A DNA stretch of 64,000 nucleotides from NCBI RefSeq assembly GCF_000002425.4, contig NC_037262.1:10763243-10827242 (forward strand). The letters are read 5' to 3'. The position numbers were made by a program, and so were the translations under genes. Of this stretch, positions 52,485 to 64,000 are shown piece by piece. This stretch comes from Physcomitrium patens. Taxonomy: Eukaryota; Streptophyta; Bryopsida; Funariales; Funariaceae. The notes under the pieces were generated by a model. That model was given only the letters and a program-made list of their open reading frames with translations, had not been told where the DNA came from and ran no database searches. How positions within the stretch are numbered: position 1 is the stretch's first letter; each line of letters begins with the position of its first letter.

Positions 52485-52757
52485 ATAGATGCAAAGTCAT
52501 TGATCATAGCTCTCATACAAAAATAATATAGAGCTAAGTTCAAAATGTGAAGAATCAAATTTCAAATGTAAAAATTTGATTTTATGAAAATTAAAATAAT
52601 AATAAAACATGTATAAATATTAACTAGGCAGCTTAAAAACAAAGTAATTTGTTTAATTTCATAAACACTATTTATTGAGGTTTTGAAGTATGCAAGAATC
52701 CTAATAATAACAATAAACTATTATCTATTCAATTATTTCCTTCTCTCTTTCTATTTA

Positions 52758-52796
<39 letters not shown>

Positions 52797-53901
52797 AATG
52801 GATTCTTATATTAATTGAACAATTACTTTAGCAAGATTGTTGAAACAAATACACATGAAAGATTCAATATTTTTCATCACAACTTATACAGAATTAATTT
52901 CAATACTGTTTCTATGGTTGATTTTTTTGTAGTATTATAATAAAAAATAAAATAATCAACATCACGTAGCTTTTAGAAAGATTTCAACTAATATTTCAGT
53001 TTAAATGTCTTCTCAAAGCAAATGAACTATTGTAGGATATGCCAGTTATAATTTTGATTTTTGAATCATGATTGATTTTTATTTTTTTTATATTTTGTTT
53101 TTTTTTTTTTTTTTTCATTACTTCACTCACACTAGTGAGTATTAGAGTATGTTCATCAATAACTAGAACAAGTGTCATGCATTGTGTAAAACATAATGCA
53201 ACTAAATATGAATGCAAAGTTAAAATTTATAAAATACAGTCATATTTGAATGTCCCAATAAAAGTTTGGTAAAAAATAATTGTAATATATTCATGTTTGT
53301 AAAATCAGCAATTGAAAAAATTATCAAAATATCAATTAATAAGCATAATAGTGATTGATAATTACTGTCACTTGAAAAATACAAATTGTTTGAAAGTTTA
53401 GAATGTCACACCAAAAGTACAAAGGAACAAATTTCTAGAATGTGTTTTCAAAATGAGACTATTATAAGGTTATATTTTATTTCACGTTCTGAAATAAATA
53501 AATATATATAAATATATATAAATATATATATATATATAGATATATACATACATACATACATACATGCATGCATTTAAAAAAAAATGTAGTTTTTTAAGAA
53601 ACATATTAAAATGAACATCAACAACATAGAAGAAGATTATTATTATTATTAATTTGGCATTGAGCTAATTACACTTTTTTCTTATGAAACAAGTTTTTGC
53701 AAGAGGTCAATGCTTTGCAAACATTGTTAATTTTTGTGTGCACATGTAATACTGAACAATGAATGATTTATTCAAAGATATTTATTTTTAAATTTCAGTT
53801 ATTCATAATTGTGTTCATAAAAGTAAATTTCCAAAATATAGCATTTAATTTGTGGTTTTAGAAAATTTTCAGTGAACTTGAAAAATTATAGTACTTTGTA
53901 C

Positions 53902-53935
<34 letters not shown>

Positions 53936-55468
53936 AAATATTTATAATTTTTATCCGTTAGATAGAATCTGTTGTCAACAGTTTGTAGGAGAGATGTTTT
54001 CATTCATAATTTTATCATGTTTTTTATAATTTCCAAAACAGTTAATATAACAGTAATAACATACAATTATCTTTAAAAATTAAACACTAAAGAATTAATT
54101 AAGCACCACAATAGCCACCAACATATACTTTTTAGCAATTTAGTAAAATTATGTCTTTTTCTATCATTTAATATAGATAATTTATATGCTTGGAATAATA
54201 AAAATTAAATCGAATCAAATCAAATCTCTTGTTGGTATGTTATATATTAGTAGATCAAACTTATTATGTACACTGAGTAACACATTTGAATTGATTTGCA
54301 AAAGAGACTCTTTCATTTTTTTAATTCATTACCATGAAATGCATGTGTGTGTGTGTGTAAATATAAATAGGAATTAATCGATTTTTAATACGAGATAAAA
54401 CATTTATCCCAAATCATTATTTTCAAAGATAAATGAATTAAACGTAATAAAAGAATATATTTTAACTTGTCTCAACAGCAAAAATAAGAAGAAAAAACAA
54501 ACTTACTGACCACAAAAGTAATCTAATTTTACTGAAACTTGAAAGTGTAATAAGTTGGGCTTATTTCAAAATATTACATTATAAAATAATATGTATTTTG
54601 ATGAGAACTCTGTAGTTTTATTTATTGCATGTACATAATGATAAGTGTGGTTACTATTACAAATTTTGTATTTACTAAGCCTCAAATAACACAATGCGAA
54701 AAGCAAAGAAAAAATTTCATCATAGAATAATATATTGCATGCACGAGCATGACATTCAGGATTAATGTTTAATGACTAATACAGTAATTTAAATTAACAT
54801 CCCATTTCAATTATATCAACTTCTTAAAACTTTGGTTTCTGGCCCAGTCATAAAATTTTCATGCACATATTTAACAGTATTGCATCATTGTAAAGTTGAA
54901 AACTTTCAAAGATGGAATTTGAAAAGTTTTAGAAACTTTTTAAAAAACAAATGATGATGTGTTTGCATTTTGATATTATCTGGCTGATGGTTTAATTTAA
55001 GAAATACAATTACATTACTACTTTTGGGTTTAAAAAAAAAAGAAAAAAAAGAAAAAAAAAACGAAAATACATTTAGCATTGTGTCATATGTATTTGAGAA
55101 TTTATGTTTATTTTGCAACACATCTTCTAGAGCATCTGTAGGACATGTTATGGACACAAAACACTTGTTTGTTTGTTTTGTTTTGTTTGTTTATTTTTTT
55201 ATTCTTGCTTTTAACATGCTCAACTACTTTAAAGCTGTGTGGTTATGCTTTATCATAACATATGAATCTTAGGTTTTTGCTATTTTTCATCACACTACAT
55301 TTGTTTTTTTGAAGACTGAACAACAACAATGAAGTAGAATGTTTTTCATGTGTTGTATGACAATATTGAACACATTCAATGAACCCAACACTGTGCATTG
55401 AACCTGGTCACTTCTTTATTTAACATGTTTAATAATATATATATATATACATATATTATTAAACATGT

Positions 55469-55505
<37 letters not shown>

Positions 55506-56235
55506 GGCTTTTTCTAAAAAATTGAATTGAGATAGAAGTAAAGTTGAAGTATACATGTTTAAATTTTCAATAGAAAATTCCAAATGAAATGAGAAATTTG
55601 TGTTCAAGTGAGAGTGTAAGAAAAACCATATCTCTAACTATTTGCATACTTACATGCACATGGCTTTTTATCATTGTATTAACTAAAAATCAAATTCAAT
55701 TGAAATGTCTGTTTTTATTTTATTTTATTTCATTTCTTACACATATATTTAAAAGTAAGTGAATAAATAAAGACATATACACTGTTAATGGCCACAAAAG
55801 TCATGGTATTATTTTGCTTATGACATGAAGTCTGATGTAATGTGTTCGATTAAAAAAGACATGTATATATATTAAAAAAATATATATCTTAAGAGATGTC
55901 ACATTTTGGAAACATTCCATTGACCCTCTCAAAGAAACCAACTAGCACAAATTACAAGACCAACAAGAACCCATCATTTGGCTAGACTTTCACACCCTAT
56001 CCATTCAATATATGAATATATAAATATGTATATATATTAAAAATCAAGAATAGCAAAGATAGTCAAGTTGTCATGACAAATATGAATGCTTGTAGCTCTT
56101 TCCAACCATTATTTTTGTATGAAGTCAAAGTGCACCAAGCAAGAATGGGAGAATAGAAGAAACTAGAGACAAAAAGATGTTAACCGAAGATTCCCCTCCA
56201 CAAAAGTACCACTTTACTCCAAAATTCTCCAACTC

Positions 56236-56268
<33 letters not shown>

Positions 56269-56350
56269 AATACTACATTTGGTGGTTGTCATCTCCCTTC
56301 TTGTATTTTGCAATCTCCCTTTCACCTTCAACTAAGATTAAATCTTTTTG
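52485..56350. other. AT-rich intergenic DNA
   Basis: Nearly 4 kb without coding signal. Holds (AT)n tracts at 52754-52789, 53904-53932, 55472-55502 and 56240-56265 and an inverted repeat at 55423-55468. Confidence 0.75.
55423..55468. repeat. 46-bp palindrome
   Basis: ACATGTTTAATAATATAT on the left is mirrored as ATATATTATTAAACATGT on the right around a short AT core. It could extrude a cruciform. A further (AT)n tract follows four bases later. Confidence 0.8.
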
Positions 56351-56620
56351 CCTATGTTATGCACCCTCAAAGAAGTAAAAGATATAGCAATAGAACAAGT
56401 GGATAAGATTAGCATACAAAAGCTTGTTGTTTAAATAGTTAATGAAAAGAATAAGCTTTACTCCATGCATGGGATCAAGAAATATCTTCCATCTAAAACG
56501 GATGATAAACACACGGATATATACTTCGCATCCATTTTCATCCATCCATAAAGTCATCCATCCAACAAAGGCTAAGCGTGGACTTGAGTAAACACACACG
56601 CTTGAAGGTGGTGGAGGGGG

Positions 56621-56621
56621 G

Positions 56622-56649
<28 letters not shown>
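56621..56649. repeat. (GA)n microsatellite
   Basis: About 29 bases of pure GA dinucleotide directly preceding an AAACCCTAAA box. Confidence 0.95.
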
Positions 56650-56653
<4 letters not shown>

Positions 56654-57090
56654 CAAACCCTAAATCTGGAGATGAGGGGGTCCTCTTGAATGGCACAACG
56701 TGGGGGGGAGAAAGAGACAAATGGAGATCACGTTCCCACCTACTTCTACCCCAGTGCCCGTGGTCAGAGAAAAATGAAAAAAAGAAGAGGAAAATGGCGC
56801 CACATGGATGCCACGTCAGCTATGGCCACTTCGGGGCCGCGTCAGCACCTTATGATGAAGAATCTGACGAGAATATTCCATAATTGGTGCTCCCATGTGG
56901 GCCTTGCTTTTCCCATCCACTAGAGTCCCGTTCCCTTTCAAGATATCGTGACCCCGTGCCACAGCGAACGAACGAAAAACGATGGAAACGGACGTAACAT
57001 ATGGGAACGTGAGGGAACGGGAGGCGAACGGGGTAATAGGCTCTGCAGTGCTGGAAAGAAGGGAGGGCGGATTTAGGGTTTACTTCAGGG

Positions 57091-57139
57091 GATGAATGAA
57101 TGGATGAATAAATGGATGAATGAATGAACGAGTGAATGC
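57091..57139. repeat. GAAT/GGAT tetranucleotide repeat
   Basis: Imperfect array of GATGAATGAATG-like units over about 49 bases. Confidence 0.85.
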
Positions 57140-58581
57140 GCTTGTAGGGAGGGTCAAGTGGGGGATGCAAGTGGGCTGGGTTCCGCATTCTATTCCACAA
57201 TTAGGGTTTCACACTGCCCCCACACCCCCGTGAGAATAATCACAATCCCCCCTCTGAACTCTTTGGGTTTTGTTATATACATAAAATTTATTCTCAAGTA
57301 ATGCTGGAATCCTGCTCCACACACACGAGTACAGTCAAAAGCAATGCTGGAATTGTGGTTACAATTCTCACGGATCCAACGGGATGTAATAGCAGCCTTA
57401 CATAATGTATGTAGATTGTAATAGGCTCTTGGTTACACAAGGTAATTAAAAGGAATTCTACAGTACCACAAATCTATTCGATAATACACAGAAAGTGCAT
57501 CGGATTGAGAAGTAAAAGTAGATACTTCACATTGTACTCTTTACTCCGCCCCCTTGCGTATTAGGTGTTAAGTTGTGTGTTGTAACTCTTTTACTTCATC
57601 CATGCATCAGGTAAACCCTATTTTGTGTATATATTTATATGTATATATTCATAGATTGCATAAATTTTGTGTGAAAAATGGTGAAGACGTGGATGTTTTT
57701 ATTCAAACAGAAATTGCGTGATAAAGCCTTAAACCTGCTGCAAAAGGTATGATCAGTAAAGAGTGTTGGAGTTTCATTCTGACCAACAGTTGAGAAGAAA
57801 AATACAAAAAGTAAAAAAATGTAGTAGACTCGGCAAACAAAAAACGGAGTTGAATAAGCAGCATAACGTAGCATGTGGAGAAAGTGAAATACTTTTGCAT
57901 GGTGGATGATGCCTCGGGCGATGGCTGCGGGTGTGACGACGCGGAGAACGCAGACAGTGGGCGCCGTCGTCGCGTTGTCATAGATTGATGGTTACAGGAA
58001 AACACAGGGGAAGTTAGAGATAGAGTGAGCACAGTGACAACAAGAGTGGGAGGAACCGCGGCCAACACGGAATCGCTCGGAGCTGCAGGTCCGACCGCCA
58101 GTTGCAGATGGGGTACAATCGGTGTGGAAACTAAAGCATGTAGCTGCAAGGACATGCATTATTTATAGAGAGAGAAAGATAGAGAGAGATTCACATGTAT
58201 TAAAAAAGTCACGTGTTGTCACAGAAGATGAGGTCGAGTGATTGTTACACACTTTTTGTCAGTGGTAAAATGGTAAAAGGACGAATCTTCCCGGGTAGTG
58301 GGTGAGTGTGCGTTGAAAACAGTCGCCGAGTCGCAGACCACAGCTTGGTTCTGTGCTTCGACTTTTCTTGGTATTGAGCCTACTCCCAATTTGGAGGTGT
58401 TGTGGTTTTCTGGGTTGAGTCGGAGGAGTGGTTGCTAGAGAATGTGTCAGTGAGAATGACGACATGAGCTCCGAGCTTAGACGTGGGTTGAGGCCGAAGA
58501 GAAGGAGTGGGTGAGCGAGAGAGAGAGATAGGGAGTGGCGTTGAGAGGGCGTGTTTGAGACTGGGGTTTGTTGTTGTGGCG

Positions 58582-61058
58582 ATGGGGAGCATGCGCGCGG
58601 TTGCAAGGAGGCATGAGTTTGCGAATGTTGCAGTAGCAGTGCTGCTCTGCGCCTTGCTTGTGCACGGTGCCGGTGCCGACAGTTCCCCTTGGTATGTGGA
58701 TGCGGCCTTGAGGGCTGATGCGGACGCGCTGCTGCAGTTCAAGGAGGGGTTGCAGGATCCGAACGGCGTGTTGCGAAGCTGGAATTATCTGCAGACTCCG
58801 TGTTCATGGCTCGGGGTGGAGTGTGCCCGCGTGGGGACCGACCACGTTACCCGCGTGGTAGGGTTGGAGCTCAAGGAGGCCAAGCTGAAGGGCCACATCT
58901 CGTTCAAGCTTGGGGATCTTTCCGAGCTCGAAGTGTTGAATTTGATGGGCAACGAGCTCGAAGGCTTCATTCCGGTTGAGCTGGGCAATTGCAGGCGACT
59001 CATGTTGTTGGATCTGCGAAAGAATGACTTGGTTGGGTCCCTCCCTCCCGGTATCCTCACCCTCTTGCCCAATTTGTTGGAGTTGTCTGTCTCCGGAAAC
59101 AAGCTTTCCGGTCGTCTCGACCGCTTGATCGAGTTGCATCTGGCTCCCGAGAACGCTCCATGTGATCATTTGAAGCTCTTGGACTTGTCGCACAATCGTC
59201 TCACGGGCAGCTTGCCGAGGCAGTTGCACGAGTGCTCGCAACTTGTGGAAGTTTATCTTGGTTCCAACCTTCTTGTCGGTGGCATTCCGGCTGAGTATGG
59301 GAGACTTGTCAATCTTGAAGTTCTGGAGGTCCAGAACAATATTTTGGATAGACAACTTCCTCAAGAGCTGAAGAGCTGCACGAAGCTGCGGACTTTCAAT
59401 ATGGCCGACAATTTCATAGTGGGTGAAATTCCGTCGTCTTTCGCGGAGCTTCGAGAGCTCCGAGAATTTGATGTAGCGAGAAATAGGTTGTCTGGGCACA
59501 TCCCCCAAGGCAGGTGGGTGCGTGAAGCTCCCAAGTTTCGTGGGAACGACGGCTTGTGCGGTTCACCTTTACTGACTTGCAAAGATGAAGACGTTCTTCA
59601 GGAGTTCAAATCCCACGTGAACAGTCTTTTTTTCAAGGGGGGCGAATTTGTCCGAGGCAGTGTCAGCAAGTATTTTGAAAACACCTCTCAGCCACGAACG
59701 CAAGTTGGGGTGCGAAGGTCCTTGAAAGCTGCATCAAAGAACCGCCGCAGCAAAGGCGCCCGATGGGGGCTTGGAATTGCGGCAGGATTAGTCACTGGGG
59801 CGGTAGCCGCTGTCCTTCTCGCACTCATAATACGCGTTGTGGTGGCGTTTGCTTCGGGCACTGAGAATCTCAAGAAGCCCATAATCTTCGATAAGAAAAT
59901 CACGCCCCACATGCTTGCTTTCCTCGACAAGGAGGACGCATTAGCTGGCTGCCGTCTCCTTGGTGCAGGAGGAAACGGGAAGGTATACCAAGTTCCTCTC
60001 CAGGATGATCTCGTCGTGGCAATAAAATGTGTCCGCATCGCCTCGGACGAAGCTGAAGAGGGTTCAGACTCCAGCCATGACGCGAAGCAGATTCGTGCAG
60101 AGCTCGAAACCCTAGGCTTCATCCGCCACCGAAATTTGGTACGATTGTTGGCATACATCTTCAAGGAGGACTCTCACTTGTTGGTGTACGAGTACATGCC
60201 AGGGGGAAGTCTGCAAGATGCGCTGCACCGGGTAGCTACTGGTAACTTGACACTGTCATGGCCTGAACGCCATCGCATCTTATGCGGTGTTGCTCAAGGG
60301 CTTGCGTATCTCCACAATGAGTCTCTCGGCAGCTCCATCGTGCACCGTGACTTGAAACCCGCCAATATCTTGCTGGACGAAGGATACGAAGCAAAGCTCG
60401 GTGACTTCGGCCTGGCAGCTGTCGTCCCCCTGAAGGCCACTCACGCCACCACTGAAGTGCTTGCTGGCACCATCGGATTCATTGCACCAGAATATCATCA
60501 AACGATGAGGTAAGTTGAGATCAATCATACGCTGCACATTTCCTTGTTCTTGTCACTGCTTGCAACCTTCAATTCCAGCAGAGTTGAGATGCATGCGCAC
60601 ATAGTCTGACGCGGTGTACCATGTCTGAATCCAGGTACTCGCAAAAGAGTGACGTGTTTAGCTTCGGTGTCGTGATTGCCCAACTCGTCACAGCTCGTAA
60701 CCCAACCGACCAATTCGTCGTGGAGAATGGCGGTAGTATTGGCCAATGGCTCCACAAGTGTCTCCAATCGAGCAATGGAGTCGAAGCAATCGATCCCGCC
60801 TTGCAGGCGTCAGGGTACGAGACCGAGATTCTCTTGGCTATGAAGATTGCCGTCTTCTGCACACACGTTGACCCTCAGCAACGCCCCAAGAGCATTGAAG
60901 TGCTGAAAATGCTCTTGCAGATCCGAAATCCCGACCCTGTTCCCGCAGAACGTAACTTAAGTCCCGACATTGTCGAGAGTGACGTTATGACCCTCCCATC
61001 TAGTGATTCTCTAAGATTTCCAGTATCCGGAGCAACGTCCCTGACTAGCAGCTATTAA
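58582..61058 (+). CDS. SOBIR1-like LRR receptor kinase
   Basis: Plasma-membrane receptor kinase resembling SOBIR1/EVERSHED, the adaptor kinase that pairs with LRR receptor-like proteins in immunity. Two exons, 58582-60509 and 60635-61058, joined in phase; 783 residues, longer than Arabidopsis SOBIR1 (641) because of a larger ectodomain. Signal peptide about 1-34; LRRNT with a PCSWLGVEC motif; roughly eight LRRs to about residue 315; a spacer; then a transmembrane helix at 395-423 containing GIAAGLVTG, the GxxxGxxxG pattern known from SOBIR1. The FDKKITPHMLAFLDKEDALAGC leader (436-457) is nearly diagnostic for SOBIR1. Kinase: P-loop GAGGNGKV, Lys482, HRD at 588-590, DFG at 608-610, APE at 635-637, so it looks active. 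The start at 58582 puts the signal peptide first; the frame is open back to 58507. SOBIR1-like is confident; one-to-one orthology is not shown. Confidence 0.9.
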
Positions 61059-61842
61059 TCAGTCACATCAACACTTGGATCGCCTGTGAAGTGTATCCAT
61101 GAGTATGTCGCATAACGTTTAATCTCGTGCAACGCATTTTTTTCCTGGAGTTGTCACACGCAGCGAGGTGTAATTAGTGAATTGATCAGCGTCTTATGTA
61201 AGTCGACGCAATCATCTAGCACCCTTTTTGTGCATCACAAACCCTAAGTGAGGCTCTCTTCTCTGCCGCAGACAGAAGCTTAATCTGGTGCAATATTACT
61301 TATTCGCGCACCAGCGAAAGTAGAATAGTTTATGCTAATCTGAAGCAGTTATAAATATTTCCATATGATGTACGAGGATACAGTAAACGTGCATCTGATA
61401 TATAGACATTACAATAGAGAGTGGGAAAAAAATGAGTACTATTCTGTGTCCGACAATTTCTGCAGCATACATTTTACCATTTTAGAAAATTAAATTATTG
61501 AAAACATGGAAATTTGAATCCGCTGCAGACATCGGTACGATATAACTAAATTAACCTTAAAATTAATTGCCCTTTGAAAAAGACGTTATCCAACCTCTTG
61601 TTGGTAAGTGACCGCATGCTACTAACCCCTGATAAGTTCAACAAAAAATCTGGCTGCACTATATCTTGTGGGTTCCATAATGTTCACATTAAGCAACTAA
61701 TGATCATACAGTACACCAGGTGCCTATAATTCAGGCCTAGGCTAACTGCAGATCTCTCTAGTTTTACTGCGATTGATGAAAAGAGGCACTAACGGAGAAG
61801 CACGTTTTCTTAAGCATATCTACCAGAGGAAATGCCTCTGCA
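61059..61842. other. Convergent 3' flanks of SOBIR1-like and HPAT genes
   Basis: No coding signal. The two neighbouring genes are transcribed toward each other. Confidence 0.7.
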
Positions 61843-64000
61843 CTATTCCCCTCCTTTCCATCCTGGAATGCTTGCGGTGGCTTCATTCACCATTTTGACC
61901 AATGTGACCTGCATTCACCAATCGCTAGGTCACTATAGGAAATGCAAACCCTGCAATTGATTAAAACGGCTGATGACTTTATGGACAGACCATGAAATGC
62001 TTCATTGCAGCTTTAATGGTTAAGGTACATTTGAGATTCACGCCTGTTTTGTGCACGTACATAACTATAACCAAAATCAGTTATTGTTCAGTTCAGAGTA
62101 TGCTATATTGAAATCTACAAACTCAAAACTCTTTTGAAGTCTACATAAGTGCAAATATTTAAAACAAACTAGTATTGAAAAAAATTCATTTGAAGAATAT
62201 TTTTGTGATATTGATACGAATACTTCTCGTCAATAATACTATCTTTCAAGTATTAAAAATAAAAATTGAACTTGTGATAAATATTCAAATGTGAGTCTTT
62301 AACAAAATTAAGATTTTTTTTTTTTTGATAAAATAAACTTAAATTTAAAACTAGATGTCGTTAATATGCACATGTATATAAGAAGATTCATATCACAGCG
62401 CATTTAAGATTTTCCTAGGATTAGGACACCTCGACCGTTAATGGGTTAAGTAAGCAATTTAGAAACCAAAATTCTGCAGTTGTTAGTACTAACTGCTGCT
62501 CACGTTTAAGGAAAACAAGTGGCGAACTTACCACTGTCTCTGGTACACCTGGAGGAGGCAGCGTCAGGTTCTTAGGTGGAGCTCCTGTAGTGAAAGAACG
62601 TTTGTCAAATCGCCATTCTCCAATTTTGCCGTACGTCAACTTCCCCTGAGAAATAAAACATGGCGATGAGCATGTGTTAACGCCAGTCGCCACTTGATAA
62701 AGAGCAGTAAAGAGAACACAATCTCTGGTATCAGAAGACTAAGATACTTAAATGTCAAGGTGACAGTAATTCAAACCTGCATGTTGTAATCACATCCATA
62801 TGTGTAATGAATAATGTATTTGTTTCCAAGGTCGGTATCCCAAGGTGGCTGCAAGAAAAAAAACGATGGTAAGTGCTGGCCGGCGTCATTAACAGACGCG
62901 AGAGTCAAACTTGTCCTATTTTTCAGGAACAAAGAGATATTGACACAACCAGCTAAATGATATCTTGCAAATCCAGCTCACAAAGTAGAAAGAGAGGACA
63001 TCATATGAAAACCAATGCACCTGTAGCATGAAATCTTTCACCAACATATGTCTAATCCCGTGTAAAGCTGAAGCCGTTGCGTATCCGTACCTGCTCATAC
63101 AATGCACATCCTCCAAATTAGCCAAAGCACAGCAAAGAGGCGACAAACAATGTACTAGGCTAACTACCAGACAGAAACTTGCGCAGACTACCAAGGTTGA
63201 AATTTCACGCACATTTCCAGAACCCAACCAAATGCTTTGTCAGTTTCTGGGTCATCTTTCATCTTGATGGACACGTCAGACCATGTTGGAGCTATCTTCT
63301 CTAGTTGACTCTGCATTTATCAACAACACACTTAGAGTTCACATAATATGGAAATACAGTTCCTAAGTATTCAAAAGAAGCAAGTTCAGTAATCCACATC
63401 GCTTAACGGTTTAGACAGTGGGTCTTTGATAAAAACGTCGTACCTTCTTAATAATGACTGGAGAATTGCCTATGGGATCGATGTTGGCAATCGGTCCCTT
63501 CTCATTCGGAAAGAATTTCCTTAAAACTTTTTCATTTTCCGTAGGAACAATGTAAAAGAACTTGAAGGCAGCCGGCATTTCTTCCGTAGCTAAGTTTGGA
63601 AGCGGCCGTATGAATATATGATCTGGTTCTGCCATCAGGATATAACTGACCCCCGACCGTGTCCCCATGAGTGATGAGATTAAAAACGTAATTTTTTACT
63701 TTCGATCCCCGCAAAGAAACCAAGACTAATATCAAAATGTATTAGATCCATAAGCAAGCAGCTATATTCGCAACAGTACACTACACTGTAAAGGATACTC
63801 ACAGCGATCTAAAACCTAAGCTAAAGTAACACAAGCAGGTGATAAAGTCAATGATTGTTCCGTTCAACTGCAACTCAAAATGGCTCCCTAAAGAATAGCC
63901 AATGCACATGCACACGCGCACACACCCACCGACACACTAATCACATGCACACCAACATAATTTGGAATAAGATTCATACTCCTCAGGTATGTCTGCCTTT
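61843..64000 (-). CDS. HPAT: hydroxyproline O-arabinosyltransferase, C-terminal part (runs off window)
   Basis: HPAT enzymes (RDN1 family, GT95) add the first arabinose to hydroxyproline of extensins and secreted peptides in the Golgi. Seven exons are visible, 5' to 3' on the minus strand: 63980-64000 (cut by the window), 63444-63645, 63213-63310, 63021-63090, 62777-62848, 62532-62645, 61843-61908. All phases agree over 213 residues. Conserved blocks: ILMAEPDHIFIRPLPNLA, NIDPIGNSPVIIKK, KIAPTW, DPETDKAFGWVLEM, ASALHGIRHMLVKDFMLQ, YIIHYTYGCDYNM, GKIGEWRFDKRSF and the C-terminal VTLVKMVNEATA. The AEPDH element is the family's DxD-like site. The signal anchor and N-terminal half lie beyond position 64000. 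Which HPAT paralogue this is cannot be told. Confidence 0.95.

Larger units (their letters stand above)
56351..58581. other. Intergenic; SOBIR1-like promoter side
   Basis: Contains a (GA)n tract at 56621-56649, AAACCCTAAA and TTAGGGTTT-type telomere boxes near 56660, 57070 and 57205, and a GAAT/GGAT tetranucleotide run at 57091-57139. Such boxes often lie in plant promoters and leaders, but no matching gene was found around 56600-57200. A TATA-like CTATAAATA (minus strand) lies near 58160. The leader of the SOBIR1-like gene from about 58500 has GAGA repeats. Confidence 0.5.

Noticed and set aside
57703-58155. 150-codon minus-strand open frame with a hydrophobic N-terminal part
   Set aside because: A TATA-like box lies only a few bases before its ATG, no family was recognised, and the 3' half is AT-rich and non-coding in character.

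Overview
This is a nuclear stretch of a land-plant genome, most likely a moss. The genes have many short introns with plant-type splice sites. The families are plant-specific: a TIR-NB-ARC-LRR immune receptor, a SOBIR1-like receptor kinase and a hydroxyproline O-arabinosyltransferase. The window also holds an intact CFAP57, a sperm-flagellum axoneme gene that flowering plants lack. Intergenic DNA is very AT-rich, full of (AT)n microsatellites, and holds an old Copia retrotransposon. Bryophyte, probably Funariidae-like, is an inference; no species marker was seen.

Layout. 1-5490: AT-rich DNA with a small fold-back element, then the leader of a small secreted SH3b-like protein (5491-5847, +). 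6111-6800 (-) holds a broken gene fragment. 8409-12749 (+) is nucleoporin NUP54 in 11 exons. 14208-16233 (+) is a decayed coiled-coil gene. 17978-26383 (+) is CFAP57 in 18 exons, convergent with POLA2 (27458-32558, -, 16 exons), the B subunit of DNA polymerase alpha-primase. 33571-38585 (+) is a TNL resistance-type gene whose reading frame continues through an unrecognised domain into a C-terminal ZZ zinc finger. 39751-40266 (-) may be a kinase remnant. 40615-41979 (-) is an intact, catalytically dead Harbinger-transposase-derived (ALP1-like) gene. 42000-45385 and 52485-58500 are mostly non-coding. 45386-52484 (-) is a fossil Copia element with both LTRs. 58582-61058 (+) is a SOBIR1-like LRR receptor kinase in two exons. 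61843-64000 (-) is the 3' part of an HPAT gene that runs off the window.

How the genes relate. Most are unrelated housekeeping loci: nuclear pore, DNA replication, cilia, and cell-wall/peptide glycosylation. Two belong to innate immunity: the TNL (intracellular NLR) and the SOBIR1-like kinase (adaptor for LRR receptor-like proteins at the plasma membrane). The most unusual locus is the TNL-ZZ gene: six exons join in phase across all five introns into a 1033-residue model, and retention of either of two introns would give shorter products. All spliced models were built by hand from splice signals, phase continuity and remembered family sequences. No database search was possible.
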